Counted from the stretch's first letter, positions 31,994-43,279 are shown. The stretch: DNA of 64,000 bases from Ailurus styani (GCA_002007465.1 LNAC01000018.1:2420732-2484731), one strand, 5' to 3'. Numbers and translations are program-made. Notes: a model not told the origin generated them from the letters alone.

Positions 31994-32217
31994 AGTGTTT
32001 TATCAGACAGGCAGTCTTAGATTTATATACAAAAGTAAAACTGAAAATATAGTTTTGTTCTCTGTACATTTCTTTTAATTTTTTCCCTAAAAAAAGGAAA
32101 AAACACGCTTGTGTACTTTTCTAAACAGAATAAGGTAAAACATAGCACAAAGTTCTCTTCTTTCTGCCAAGTTCATTTAATCTGGGGTGGGGGTTGGGAG
32201 CAGCAGGGGCAAGGGAA

Positions 32218-32511
32218 TCAGTCCAATGAAATAATGTCTGGTATGATGCCGAAGATGGATGCCGTGTCTGTGCTGCTCCTGTTTGCAACGGTGTGGCTAT
32301 GGCTCTCCCGCAGGCTGTTGGAGGACACGAGGCTGCTATTACTGCCACTACTGCTTCCATTGGTGGTTGGCAGAGAAGTACTGCCTCCTGCACTTAACTG
32401 ATCGAGAAACATCTGCGAGGAGGTATATGGGAAAAACCGAGACGAGTGTAAGAGGTCTTGATCATCTGACACTGCTGCGGCGGCGGCAGCCAGGAGGGAG
32501 GTGTTATAATG
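32218..32511 (-). CDS. PIAS1: PIAS1 exon 14 (last coding exon)
   Basis: This exon is 294 bp and encodes residues 555-651 and the stop (TGA, complement at 32218-32220). It begins HYNTSLLAAAAAAVSDDQDL with a six-Ala run. A Ser/Thr/Asn-rich tail with SSSGSNSSLVSSNS follows, and the end is IFGIIPDIISLD. The tail is the low-complexity, isoform-specific C-terminus of PIAS1. The acceptor reads CCCTCCAG on the - strand. Confidence 0.97.
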   Translation of the reverse strand, partial: HYNTSLLAAAAAAVSDDQDLLHSSRFFPYTSSQMFLDQLSAGGSTSLPTTNGSSSGSNSSLVSSNSLRESHSHTVANRSSTDTASIFGIIPDIISLD

Positions 32512-32594
32512 CTGGAGGGCGGGGAACAGAAGACACAAAACCCATCAGTTCTATTTCGTAAACCATCTTCTCAGCAGAACAGAGTCCTAAATTT

Positions 32595-32973
32595 GAACAA
32601 TTTTAAAAAAAATTTATTTGGGGCGCCTGGGTGGCTCAGTGGGTTAAAGCCTCTGCTTTCGGCTCAGGTCATGATNCGAGGCCCGCATCGGGCTCCCTGC
32701 TCGGCGGGGAGCCTGCTTCCCCCTCTCTCTCTCTGCCTGCCTCTCTGCCTCCTTGTGATCTCTCTCCCTCTGTGAAATAAATAAATAAAATCTTTTAAAA
32801 AAAAAATTTATTTGACACAGAGAGTGAGTACAAACAGGGGGAGTGGCAGGCAGAGGGAGAAGCAGGCTCCCCACTGAGTGGGGAGCCATACGTAGGGTTC
32901 GATCCCAGGACCCTGAGATCATAACCTGAGCTGAAGGCAGAGGCTTAACCGACTGAGTCACCCACGTGCCCCT
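32595..32973 (-). mobile_element. Can-SINE, minus orientation, interrupted by a second SINE
   Basis: The tail region (32595-32620) and the body with head complement (32799-32973, ending CACCCACGTGCCCC) are split by a plus-oriented SINE. The duplication AGAGTCCTAAA(T/C)TT at 32581-32594 and 32974-32987 brackets the composite. Confidence 0.92.
32621..32798 (+). mobile_element. Can-SINE (SINEC_Mv-like), plus orientation, nested, with N and internal gap
   Basis: The head GGGCGCCTGGGTGGCTCAGT is followed by GGGTTAAAGCCTCTGC. The flanking repeat AAAAAAAATTTATTTG lies at 32605-32620 and 32799-32814. At 32671-32680 the sequence reads ATGATNCGAG. The segment CCCAGGGTCCTGGGAT expected between ATGAT and CGAG is missing and replaced by N, while all sister copies have it. 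Confidence 0.95.
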
Positions 32974-33510
32974 AGAGTCCTAAACTTAATATATACTGCA
33001 TATCTGCTATGTCTAAAATACCTAATAAAACATTTAGCAAAATCACATGGTCTTATGTAATGATTGCATCCTTGATCTTGAGACATTTTTGTATTTTAAA
33101 CTGGGGGGGGGGAATAGCAAAATAAAACTGGTACTGTTTTTTTGTTTTAATCTGTAATGCAAACAATTCCCAAAATTCTATTTCCAAAGAGGCATATGCT
33201 TAGAACCAGCAGGAAAAAAGACAGCCTACCCTCTTTCTCTTATGGAGATATATGGCCAAGAATTTATCAATTGATTTACTGCCCTGATTGTTTATTAAAA
33301 AAGTACTGGAAACCAACAAGTAGATACTGTTCCTACTATATACTCAGACACAGTAGAAACAAGGGGATTTTTATTTAAATTCATAAAACCTTAACAATAA
33401 TGAGTTAGGCTAATCTGAATTTCCTAAGAAATGTATCTTCTCTCTCAGCTACATATTATAAATATTTTAATGTGCAATTAAAACAACAGCATTTTTTTCA
33501 TATAACATAC

Positions 33511-33548
33511 CTGATTGTCTCCTGATAAGAAAGGAAAGAAATCTAATC
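33511..33548 (-). CDS. PIAS1: PIAS1 exon 13
   Basis: This 38 bp exon completes Gly542 and encodes LDFFPFLSGDNQ (543-554). The acceptor is CTCACAG and the donor GTATGT on the - strand. It lies between the Ser/Thr-rich region and the C-terminal tail. Confidence 0.95.
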
Positions 33549-35364
33549 CTGTGAGGAAAAAAAAATGTTTTAGTTTTGAAAAACAAAAGAAAAACTCTCC
33601 CTAATGCCCCCAATACTCCAGAAACAAACAAAAATCTTAAAAAATCTTAAAATGCTAATTCTAAAGTCGTTCAGAATTTAAACAAGAAGAGTGGAGCTGA
33701 ATGTTGTACACCTCTCTCATCTCTAGATTACCAAGGCTGAAGTCCAAGCTTTAGTCATGACTTGCCCTCCTTGTAACTCCATTTGTGGGATCTGGGCCAT
33801 GGCTGCCCTGCTGGATCCAACACTGATCCCTTAAACTGACAGCACTTTTCACCAAACATTCTCATCGACTCCTCTTAAGTAACATTTCAAACTACTCAAA
33901 TTTACTCCTTGCAAGCACCTACAAGGTAGGTCATATTTCTGACTTTATTTTATGGGTGAGAGAAGTTTTACGTAGAAAGAAGTTAAACAAGTTGGAGCAC
34001 TGATTTTTTCTTTCTCAAATCTGCCTGCTTGCCACTATCTGTACCAGATTCTAACTCAGAGACCCTCCAGTGGAAGAAGGGAGGGGAAGAGATTTGAGGG
34101 GTGTCTGGTTGCTGGGGTGGTGCATCACAGAAGGGCCAGCTCTGATTCCTGGCTGCCAGGAAGTCAATGCAAGGTGCCCCTTCTAATTCCCATACTTGTC
34201 CATATCATTCAATGTGTAATGTAATGAAGAACAAGAAAACCCACATGAATAAAATGCCTTATTATGAGATCTCAACTTGGGGGAAAGGACAACAAGCAGA
34301 TGTAGTGAAAAATATGACAACACCACCAATACTTTGGGGATGCATCCACTATCTACACTAGAACAGATTATAACATGAGGACCTGCAAAATGGACAGCAC
34401 CGTGGTTCCTGACAGTGAGATTTGGCAGTAGCTTGAGTGAAAAACAGGGCTGCACTTAGCCACATGATATGTGTATCCAAATTTATTAAGATGAAATAAA
34501 ACGAAAAACTCAGTTCTTCGATCACACTAGCCATGTTTCAAATGCTCTATAACCACATGTGGTGGCTACTGGCCACTATAAATTACATTTCCCTCACTGA
34601 GGAAAGTTCTACTGAACAGAGCTCAAAGAGAGTTTTCTTAACAATCACTAAGAATCTACTCAGCTATCTCAGCTTCCAGGAATCTTTGCACCAGATACTT
34701 CTGTAGGGGAGGGGCGGAAGAAAACTTCCACCTTACATTTTTTTGTATTAAATTTTCTACAATGGGCACGTATAGCTTTTTGGAATAAAAATGTTCCTAG
34801 ATATACAAATTACTAAATTACAAAGATATAGGAGAACTAATAATTTTTTGATAATGTAAATGATTATTATCAACTCAAAATACATTGTGCAGTGAGTATA
34901 CTGACATTTCAAACTACCTTTAAAAGGAAGAATCAGGTTCACTGGAACAAAAATTAAAACTTTCAATGTCTCAATTCAGCACTACTTTAAAGATAATACA
35001 ACATAGTTACCCACATGCCTGTTGCACTATAACTGGATTCAGGGAACAATGAATAATTTTCATAAAATCAAAATTCAAAGCAATATACTGAGAGTCACCC
35101 CAAAGCAACTTGCAGACTATTCTGAAGCTCACAAAACCTAAAGATCATCAAACATGACTTTCACTACTGGTAGTAAAACACTAGATACTGATAAAGGTAC
35201 AAACAAGAAACTATATCTCTTGTTTATTTATGACCCCCAGTTCCCTAGGCCCAAGCCCCCTTTTAGCAATCTTTCCATCCTTCCTTAGACTCACCCGGAG
35301 GAAGACGATGTAGATGAAAGGTATTCATAATGTTATGTGAAACAGAGAAGAACTGGTGACTCAC
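33549..35364 (-). other. PIAS1: PIAS1 intron 12
   Basis: This 1.8 kb intron contains an old DNA-transposon-like stretch near 34500-34625. No other feature was recognised. Confidence 0.8.
34500..34625 (+). repeat. hAT-type DNA-transposon relic
   Basis: It includes CACTAGCCATGTTTCAAATG, ACCACATGTGGTGGCTACTG and GGAAAGTTCTACTGAACAG, all typical of a common old mammalian hAT relic. The exact family is not assigned. Confidence 0.5.
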
Positions 35365-35507
35365 CTTGTAGGTCATAAGGCATGGGTGTCATGTGGAAAG
35401 GATGCCTGTAGTCTTGGATGAGGGATGTATTAATGTAGCTTGTGTCTACAGCAGGGAGGCTTGGGGTGCGGGACACTGGAGATGCTTGATGTGGAAGACT
35501 TAATATG
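35365..35507 (-). CDS. PIAS1: PIAS1 exon 12
   Basis: This exon is 143 bp. It completes Gly494 and encodes residues 495-541, starting ILSLPHQASPVSRTPSLPAV and continuing through DYRHPFHMTPMPYDLQ, plus one base of Gly542. The segment is rich in Ser-Pro/Thr-Pro sites. The acceptor is CTTCTAG and the donor GTGAGT. Confidence 0.96.
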
Positions 35508-36220
35508 CTAGAAGAAGGAAAGGTTCACATAATTTTCATGAGTTAGTTGAACTTTTAAGTTTAACAAAGGGACCGATTCTCACAAAATGAATCCTAGCTT
35601 TTGTGCTGGAAAAAAAAAGACAAGCAAAGCAATATGTAATTTAGACTATCATAATTACTAGGAAATAATTTGCATATACAGTAGCACTTTGCAGGGGCTA
35701 TAGGGAGAAATGGATGGGTGCAACAGTATATCCAACATTCATAAGTCACAAGCTGTTTCAGCTACACTTTTGGAATGCACGGCTAAACCACTCCAGTGAG
35801 AGACAAGCAAAAGACATCTATGGCAGCTGAGATTCCGAAACCTTTTAAAAATAAGTACTGAGTGCTGTCTAGTAAAAAGTATAGGTATGTCCTCACAAAG
35901 AAAACACGTATAGATGAGCCTGGGGGACGGTAGCAATCTGAGCAGTGGATTTAACAGCTGGGCCCCAGACCTGTAAGCTTTATGGAACAGAGACAAGGAA
36001 CTGTTTATCCTGGTATCCCTAATGCCCCGCACACTCATCAGCACACTGTTTACATACAAGGCCGGCTGAATGAATGAATGCAGCAGACAAGAAGAGATGC
36101 TCCAAAATGAACAGGTGGTGGAGAGGTTTTAAAGGGAGAACAGAACTGTGTGTGTTGAGGGGGGGGGGATTCTGGAAGAACAGCATAAAATGTTTAAGTA
36201 GCTGAGAAGTTAAATCTTTT

Positions 36221-36420
36221 TAAAAAAAGATTTATTTATTTATTTCAGAGAGAGAGAGAGAGTGTGAGCGGAGTGAGCACGGGGGAGGGGCAGAGGGAGA
36301 GAGAATCCCATGCAGACTCCATGCTAAGTGTGGAGCCCAACCAGGGGCTTGATCTCATAATCCCAACATCATGACCGGAGCCAAAACCAAGAGTCAGCTG
36401 CTTAACTTACTGAGGCGTCC
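36221..36420 (-). mobile_element. Can-SINE, minus orientation (older)
   Basis: AAGATTTATTTATTTATTTC and an AG run are followed by the body GGGGCTTGATCTCATAATCC and a degenerate head complement TACTGAGGCGTCC. The sequence TAAATCTTTT occurs at both borders (36211 and 36422). Confidence 0.9.
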
Positions 36421-37287
36421 CTAAATCTTTTTTTTCCTACAAAAAAAAAATAAGTAAAAAGCAAGAAAGAAATGAAAAAGAAAAGGAAGAATTGAAATGA
36501 TTTTGAAAAGAAAAAAAAAAGAATTCTAATAGCTCTGAGTGTGAACATAAGGGTCATGTCCTATCCCAACCACAGAAGAGGCTAAAAGGCATGTACATTT
36601 TGGAAAATAAAGAGAAAAGAAGGTATAAAGAGGGTGTTTTTGCTTGTAAAACTTCATATAAAGTACTTGGGTGTGGAGATCCAATTTCAATGGTGCAATG
36701 CAAGATAAGAATATTTCAAAAGAGGCCAAGGCTGGATTTCTAGGAATAGAGTTCTAATTATGACCATCTATCACATTTTCATGAATGGAATATGAAGCAT
36801 AAAATATACTCCCATCTACCTCATAAAAATGTTTTGTCTAATGGAAACTTAATTAAACCTCTTACATCTATAAAAAGTACCATTTTCCATTAGCTGTCTC
36901 CTCTGACAATGCCTAAGGGATTACAAGAGAGAAGAAAGCATATGAAATGCCAGCCTTTGAAAACATCTTGGTATACCAAACAGCAAACCCCCCCACACAC
37001 ACACACACAAAAACAACTTCTGGATGAATACTAAACACTTGGCAGCTGAAGACAACAAAATGTTTTACATTTACTAATGTCTGCCTTTAACTCCTGGCTG
37101 GCAACTTTCTTTTCAATTTTGTGGTAATATTCTAGAAATGCATTTCCACCTTTACACTGCACCATAACAAATACAATATGCTTAGGGTTTTTATTTATCG
37201 GCTAGTCATTATTGTAAAATGGCCACTAGTGTTGAATATGGCATTATCCTTCTAAAAATGCCATAAACTTTCAGGCTACCTGCGGGG

Positions 37288-37499
37288 TTTTTGTTTTTTG
37301 TTTTTTAAAGATTTTATTTTATTTATTTATTTGACAGAGAGAGACACAGTGAGAGAGGGAACACAAGCAGGTGGAGTGGGAGAGGGAGAAGCACACTTCC
37401 TGCTGAGCAGGGAGCCCGATGCGAAGCTTGATCCCAAGACCCTGGGATCATGACTGAGCCGGAGGCAGAGGCTTAATGACTGAGCCACCCAGGCGCCCA
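37288..37499 (-). mobile_element. Can-SINE, minus orientation
   Basis: A T-rich run, AAAGATTTTATTTTATTTAT, the body with GATCCCAAGACCCTGGGATC, and the head complement GAGCCACCCAGGCGCCC are all present. A target duplication is not clear. Confidence 0.93.
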
Positions 37500-39084
37500 A
37501 GGCTGCTTGTTTTTATCTGAAAACAGAGAAAGGTCTGACATTTGTAAATACTATATCTGGGTTTACTTGGTCACTGGGAAGCTCAGGAAGTAGTTAATGC
37601 ATCTAATGTAATTTTCTAAACATAATAAACACAACTATTTTTAGAAAAACAGCAAAGCAAATATCTGAAGAATTGAAATATTAGATTTCTAAACACTCAG
37701 AAGTTCACATTACCACACAGTTCACATATATATGTGACTACTATAAATACACTAAAGAGTAGAACTAACTTACACACAATGGCACATTTAATCCACAAAG
37801 TATTTATACATCCAGAGATTTATGAAATATCTTTTAATGTTGCAATTATAGTATTTAAAGAAATAATGATAAGATGTATTTGGTCATAGTATGGTTTGAT
37901 ATATAAAATATCTTGGAATCAAGATTCTATCGATACCTGTTCTAGCTATACCAGCTTCTGGCCATTTGACTTTTCTTTTTCTCCCACTCAGATTTATAAA
38001 ATAAGTCGGTGTAGTAACAAGGTCAGGCTTGTTAGCAGCCATCAGGGTAGACTTTCATCAGAGGTAAATCTTCATCAAGTAGGATTTAAAGTACAATTAG
38101 AGTTTAGATAATTCATTTTTTTTTTAAGAATAATGATACTGCTATTAATGTCTTTATTGCTGTCTGATGTGTGCTAAGCTACTCTAGGGTGAAAATACCA
38201 ACCTGTGTAACAGGTTTGATTGTATTATGAAGATTCCTGAAACAAAGTTTTTAACAAGTGAGATACATTTATCGCTATTATGTTTTTACTGTTTCAACTT
38301 TACCTTTCAAACAATTACAAATATTCTCAAACAGAAGATCTTCTATCTCATCAGTCTCAAACCTGAAAATTATTTCACTCCAAACATGGAAATGCCTGCT
38401 CTTGGTCTTAACTTTCCCTCTTGAACCCTGAAATCTTGCAACAGTGCCTTCTGTGGACCTTCCTTCTCTCACTTAACATTCCTTCTTCAGGCATACTGTT
38501 TGTTGGAAGGCGAGTTTTTGAATAGCTCCTATTTAGTTCCAACAGGCTACGTCATTCTCCTGATACATACCTAAAAGGGGGCACACCTCCTTCTAGATTT
38601 ACCTTTAGTGTGCTATAACTGTGCCTCAGCAAAACATGAAGTCTTTTTGTTGAGAATCCCTGATGTGTTGTATCTCATGAGGCTGAGCCTATTTAAGAGT
38701 ACAGCTAGAGCTAGCTACTTATTTCACTATCTTCCACAAAATGTGAAACCTTTAAGGTTAGGACTGTACTTACTCATTTTATTGTCATCCATGTTAAGCA
38801 CAGGGTGTTTTACCTAAAGTAGATAATAGTGTTTGCTAAACTGAACTGAAGCATAACCAAGGTACACTATTACTGATATGAGACTAATGGGAAATATGGG
38901 AAATGAGTTTGCAAAACAGAAGGCAATGTGCCCTGCGACTTCAGGCTCTGACTTCTTTCACTGCCAACCTCACACACTCTGAGGCAGGTTTAACATATTC
39001 CTCTGGTCTTCCGAGGTTTTCTACTTGAAAGACTCAACTCAGGATTAATCCTACAGCATACATTTCCAGTTTGAGAAAATGTTT

Positions 39085-39255
39085 TAAATCCTACGAGCTG
39101 CAGTAAGATCACCTAAGAACTGATCAGAGAGATAAGCTTTTTCAGTCCCTATTCCTGAATCAGACATGGAGGAATAGGGGAGAAATGTGTGTTTTAATGA
39201 GCCCTCTGGGTGATTGTGCTGTACACCGAAGTTTGAGAACCACTGCACTACAGTA
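39085..39255. repeat. MER5-like hAT DNA-transposon relic
   Basis: It ends with GAAGTTTGAGAACCACTGCA preceded by GAGCCCTCTGGGTGATTGTG, as in the 3' part of MER5-type elements. It is diverged and the left limit is uncertain. Confidence 0.55.
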
Positions 39256-39468
39256 TCTTTTGGTATGATAAATACTCTATCCAAGGGATTCCTTTAATGC
39301 ATTATCCCAGCCCCTCAAGAATATCACACACCTGGGGAAAATCCAACCTATTCTTTGACTACGAAGTTAAGTTTTACAATCATGCATAATCATTTCATTT
39401 GGCAGATCTTTTAAATCGTATTTACAAAATTAACTTTCACAATGACTTTTCAAGGTCTCAGTACTTAC

Positions 39469-39649
39469 CCTTTATTATTTAGTGGTGATGTGGGAGACAA
39501 GGAAGGACAGGTCCTCTTGGCAGACGGCTCTTCCTCCTCTTCATCAGATGAACTGTCTATGGTTAAGTCAATCACCTCTACTTTCTTATTTTTATTTGAG
39601 GACTGGTGGTGAGAAGCTACCTGATGCTCCAATGTGGAGCTCAAGCATC
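39469..39649 (-). CDS. PIAS1: PIAS1 exon 11 (SUMO-interacting motif)
   Basis: This exon is 181 bp. It completes Gly434, encodes residues 435-493 and leaves two bases of Gly494. It begins CLSSTLEHQVASHHQSSNKN. The SUMO-interacting motif VEVIDLTID (457-465) is followed by SSS (466-468) and DEEEEE, the phospho-regulated acidic stretch. PSAKRTCPSLSPTSPLNNK ends the exon. The acceptor is CACACAG and the donor GTAAGT. Confidence 0.97.
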
Positions 39650-39836
39650 CTGTGTGGGAATAATCAAAACACAAGGCAAAAGAGACCTATAACACTTCTT
39701 TTTCCTTCGTGTGCCTTATGGATTAGTTTATCAATTACAGTTTAGAACAACATTGCTGGGGTCAGACAGTAGTAGCTCTGGTCCCCTAAGCTTAAAGCTA
39801 CTACTTATTATTGGTTGTTATAGGGTTTTTTTGTTA

Positions 39837-40031
39837 TTTTTTTTTTTTAAGATTTTATTTATTCACTTGACAGAGAGAGAGAGATCACAAGTAGGCAGAG
39901 AGAGAGGACAGAGGAGGAAGCAGGCTCCCTGCCGAGCAGAGAGCCCGATGCGGGCCAAGATCCCAGGACCCTGGGATCATGACCTGAGCCGAAGGCAGCG
40001 GCTTTAATCCACTGAGCCACCCAGGCACCCT
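39837..40031 (-). mobile_element. Can-SINE (SINEC_Mv-like), minus orientation
   Basis: It runs from a long T-run and AAGATTTTATTTATTCACTT through GATCACAAGTAGGCAGAGAG to GGCTTTAATCCACTGAGCCA and CCCAGGCACCC. The GGCTTTAA(T/C)CCACTGAG form is the mustelid-type head complement. GTTAT flanks both sides. Confidence 0.93.
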
Positions 40032-40467
40032 GTTATGTTTTTTTGAAAGACAATTCTGAATTAGGGCAAATGACCAAAATGTATGTCTACTTCAGAATAA
40101 AAGCGGCTTGAGGGTAAAGACTATATATTACGTATGTACCTGCGATACTTAAGAAATGTATGGTAATACTTTTTAAAAGTCATAGCTTCCTTCCAGCAAA
40201 AACATACTAAAAGCCAGAAAAATAACATAAAGAAGAAACGTTCATTAATCTTTACCAAATCTCTTAAAAATTTAAAAGGATACCATTTCAAAAGCATGAC
40301 CTTAGAAATGACTTATTAGATTATGTTGTTTTTAAATCTCATATCTCGAAATTTTAAAAGCTGGCAAAGTGAATTTAAAAGTTCTCTACTACTTCCGAAC
40401 ATTTAATCAATAATTTAAGAGTTACTGAGCTACCCATAAACTGCTGAGTTTTTCAGAAATGTATACT

Positions 40468-40582
40468 TTTTTTTTAAAGTTTATTTTTTTTAGTAATCTC
40501 TGCACCCAATGTGAGGCTCAAACTCACGACCCCAAGATCAAGAATCACATGCTGTGCTGACTGTGAGCCAGCCAGGTGCCCC
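40468..40582 (-). mobile_element. Short, older tRNA-derived SINE (Can-SINE group), minus orientation
   Basis: A T-run with AAAGTTTATTT is followed by AGTAATCTCTGCACCCAATG, CTCAAACTCACGACCCCAAG and GAGCCAGCCAGGTGCCCCC. It lacks the CT-rich middle of the younger copies. Confidence 0.85.
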
Positions 40583-40668
40583 CGGAAATATATGTGTTTT
40601 AACACTGAAAAGCAGGGCTATCCAATAGCAGGGAGACTGCCCCACCCTTCTGGAAAACCACCACTCAC

Positions 40669-40799
40669 CATCAACTCCATTGTAAGAGGCAGAGACTTCC
40701 TGTACTTCCTTTTTTGATCTCATAGGTGCCCAAGAGCCATCCTCCTTAAACTGTATCTCATCACAGTCTGTACAGTACTTTAGGATTTCCATAAACAAG
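40669..40799 (-). CDS. PIAS1: PIAS1 exon 10
   Basis: This exon is 131 bp. It completes Gly390, encodes residues 391-433 and leaves one base of Gly434. It begins LFMEILKYCTDCDEIQFKED, continues GSWAPMRSKKEVQEV and ends SASYNGVD. This is the C-terminal part of the SP-RING region. The acceptor is TTTGTAG and the donor GTGAGT. Confidence 0.97.
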
Positions 40800-41468
40800 C
40801 TACAAAAAACACGTGGTCCTCTGAATATCACATTCTAAATGAAAACAGACTAGAAGTATTGCTGTTCAAAAAACATTCAGACCTCCTACGTTTTGTAGAA
40901 GTAAAAACGAGAAAGAAGAAAGGAGAACAGACAAGTTATATTTGTTCTCAAAATCAAGGCCTATTTTAGAGAAATATTACTTAGATTATGGTACCTTATA
41001 CAAGGTGCCTTATATAACCATGAAAAATGAGGTTTTCAAATATTTTAATAATATGGGAAAATATTCACAGAAAATGGGAAGAGGCCAAGAAAATAAAATT
41101 CTACATTGTGAAAATAAAATTCTGTGTGTGAACGATATATAAACACTTCTGAGTGGGGACATCATTTCTCCTTTATATTCTTGTGCATTGTCCAAACTGT
41201 CTATAGTAAGGATATCTTATTGAAGCAATACATACAAAGGTATGTACTGAATGTTACATCTCCTTGAAAAATATCATGCAGATATTAAGAAATGAGATTT
41301 GCAACAAAAAAAAAATGTGTCAAAGTGTCAAATTCTGAAATGAAACCAAAGGATAAAAAATATTAATACTGTATAATCACAATTCTGTAAAAGCAAAAAT
41401 CAGGAAATATACTATAAAGCCCTTTTATTTTCCTGTTTTTCAATTTTTCCTTAAATGTGTGTACAGAT

Positions 41469-41527
<59 letters not shown>

Positions 41528-42570
41528 GGGGGGCTTTTAAAATAAAGAAAGATCCCAATTGATGGAGGAGGGGATCTAAAGCTATGTAATATACAGCGTT
41601 GGTAAAATATTACTTTAAATTTATTAGTGATCATTGTCACTTCTGAACAATTAAACATAAAACATTTATTTAAGTGACACATTTACTTTTTTCCCATGAT
41701 TGGTCTGCCATCTTTCAAGCTCTAGGTGACACTGTATTACACGCTTTCTAATAGTACAGTTTCAGACTCCTGAGTTTTCTTACATGCTGTAGATAAGTTG
41801 CCTTAAGTGTTTTGCTCGTGAGTACAGGAACTACCAAGAAGATCCTTCTTTCCACAATTTATCTTTGTTCAGTGGCAAAAAGGACAAGGAAGGAGGCTAA
41901 AGGATAAGGGGTACATTTAGAGAACACTCCAAGATTTCTGGAATGACAGATAAAACAAAGGAGTGTTAAAAAACAACAACACAAAAACCCTGACTGCTGT
42001 GATGCTGTAGGCGGACAAGAAAGACAAAGACAAGTATTTCAGAGGAAACAGAAAGCTGCTATTCAGCATGCTGATCAGTTTTAGCAGCCCTTACGGTGGG
42101 GAATAGGTATCATGAACCATGACTGAAGCACGAGAAACATCTGCAAAAACAGGTTAACTTCCACTAAAAAGCCCAATTTGGGTGAGCTTAAGTTAACTAG
42201 AGTTTCACAATGCTTTCACTCTTTCTCTGATATGGTCTACATGGCTGGGGGTAGATGCATTCATGTGAGGAATAGCTGTAAGCACACCCTGCTCAGAACC
42301 AGTGGTACTTTAAATGGTTAAAGTCAGGAGACAAAGATGGTAAAGCAGGCGCTTCCCAAACAGGAGGACGTCAACTTAAAAAGGAAAAATGCTCACAATA
42401 TTACTTACTTACTTTAAAAAGTACTGATTTCTAGAATAAGGAAAATCCTAAAAATATATTACTCAGAAAATACTACCTATAGAATTTTTATCCTAAACCT
42501 GATGGATAACAAATCCAAGTAATAGATGGTCACTCTAAGGTATAAGGAAACACATTAAAAACTGACATAC
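40800..42570 (-). other. PIAS1: PIAS1 intron 9
   Basis: This 1.8 kb intron contains a long (TG)n at 41468-41524. No transposable element was assigned with confidence. Confidence 0.82.
41468..41524 (+). repeat. (TG)n microsatellite
   Basis: More than 20 TG units with one TTT interruption near the left end. In PIAS1 pre-mRNA it reads (CA)n. Confidence 0.95.
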
Positions 42571-42731
42571 CCATCAATAATAAGGTGTTCATATGGAGCC
42601 TTCTTATCACAGACAGGACAAACCCAGGTTGGTTTTTTCTCATTCATCTGAATATAAAGCGTTGCATCAAAACACTGCAGATGAGAACATGTCAGGGCCC
42701 GGCATGGAATTGTCAGCCGCATTTTACCAAG
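42571..42731 (-). CDS. PIAS1: PIAS1 exon 9 (SP-RING core)
   Basis: This exon is 161 bp and encodes residues 337-389 plus two bases of Gly390. It begins [20 protein letters not shown]. With human numbering Cys351, His353, Cys374 and Cys377 are the zinc ligands of the SP-RING, and Cys351 is the residue classically mutated to kill E3 activity. The helix [20 protein letters not shown] is intact. This domain binds the E2 UBC9. The acceptor CTTTTAAAG has A at -3 and is weaker than its neighbours. The donor is GTATGT. Confidence 0.98.
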
Positions 42732-43100
42732 CTTTAAAAGAGGGAGACAAAAGTAAATATTAGACAACTGTTATTCAATTTAAGTTTTGATAAAAATCTC
42801 CTGAAACACAATGTGTATGTATTCTGACTTAAAGCATATTACATTTACTTTTCATCAATATGGAAGAACATTAAACACGTTTCTATGAAACCTACATGTT
42901 AAAAAATTACAGTATTTATTTAGATATTACACACAGTGACTATGGAAAGTCTCTAGAAAAGGTTAGTTCCACCTCTTCCCCTCCCCCACCAAAGCTCACA
43001 GATCAGCTTGTGGGGGAAAGAACCACAAACTCCTTAAAATTAGATGCAAAATTCTGCAAGTCTGTACATTTCCCCAGAGAAAGCACTTTCACCAAATTCT

Positions 43101-43279
43101 TTTTTCAAGATTTTTTAAATTTATTCACTTGAAAGTGAGGGGGGTAGGGGCAAAGGGAGAAGGGAGAAGCAGACTCCTTGCTCAGCAAAGAGTTCAACGC
43201 AGGGCTCAATCCCAGGACCCCAGGATCACGGCCTGAGGCAAAGGCAGATGCTTAACTGACTGAGCCACCCAGGCGCCCC
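43101..43279 (-). mobile_element. Can-SINE, minus orientation
   Basis: The duplication ACCAAATTCT lies at 43091-43100 and 43280-43289. The body contains CAATCCCAGGACCCCAGGAT and ends TGAGCCACCCAGGCGCCCC. Confidence 0.95.

Larger units (their letters stand above)
28475..32217 (-). other. PIAS1: PIAS1 3'UTR (probable, long form)
   Basis: From the stop to an AATAAA on the - strand at 28495-28500 the sequence is AT-rich and almost free of young SINEs, as expected of a long vertebrate 3'UTR. A second signal at 30204-30209 could give a shorter form. The extent is inferred. Confidence 0.5.
32512..33510 (-). other. PIAS1: PIAS1 intron 13
   Basis: This intron is about 1 kb. More than a third of it is a nested head-on SINE pair (32595-32973) that starts only about 80 bases from the exon 14 acceptor. 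Confidence 0.88.
35508..39468 (-). other. PIAS1: PIAS1 intron 11
   Basis: This 4.0 kb intron contains Can-SINEs at 36221-36420 and 37288-37499 and a MER5-like relic around 39085-39255. The rest is AT-rich and unassigned. Confidence 0.82.
39650..40668 (-). other. PIAS1: PIAS1 intron 10
   Basis: This 1.0 kb intron contains Can-SINEs at 39837-40031 and 40468-40582. No other feature was recognised. Confidence 0.85.

Noticed and set aside
32259..32561. 100-codon + strand frame opposite PIAS1 exon 14
   Set aside because: It is the antisense shadow of the conserved PIAS1 C-terminus; no independent support was seen.
41440..41682. 80-codon - strand frame with a long His-Thr run
   Set aside because: It is the translation of the (TG)n/(CA)n microsatellite.
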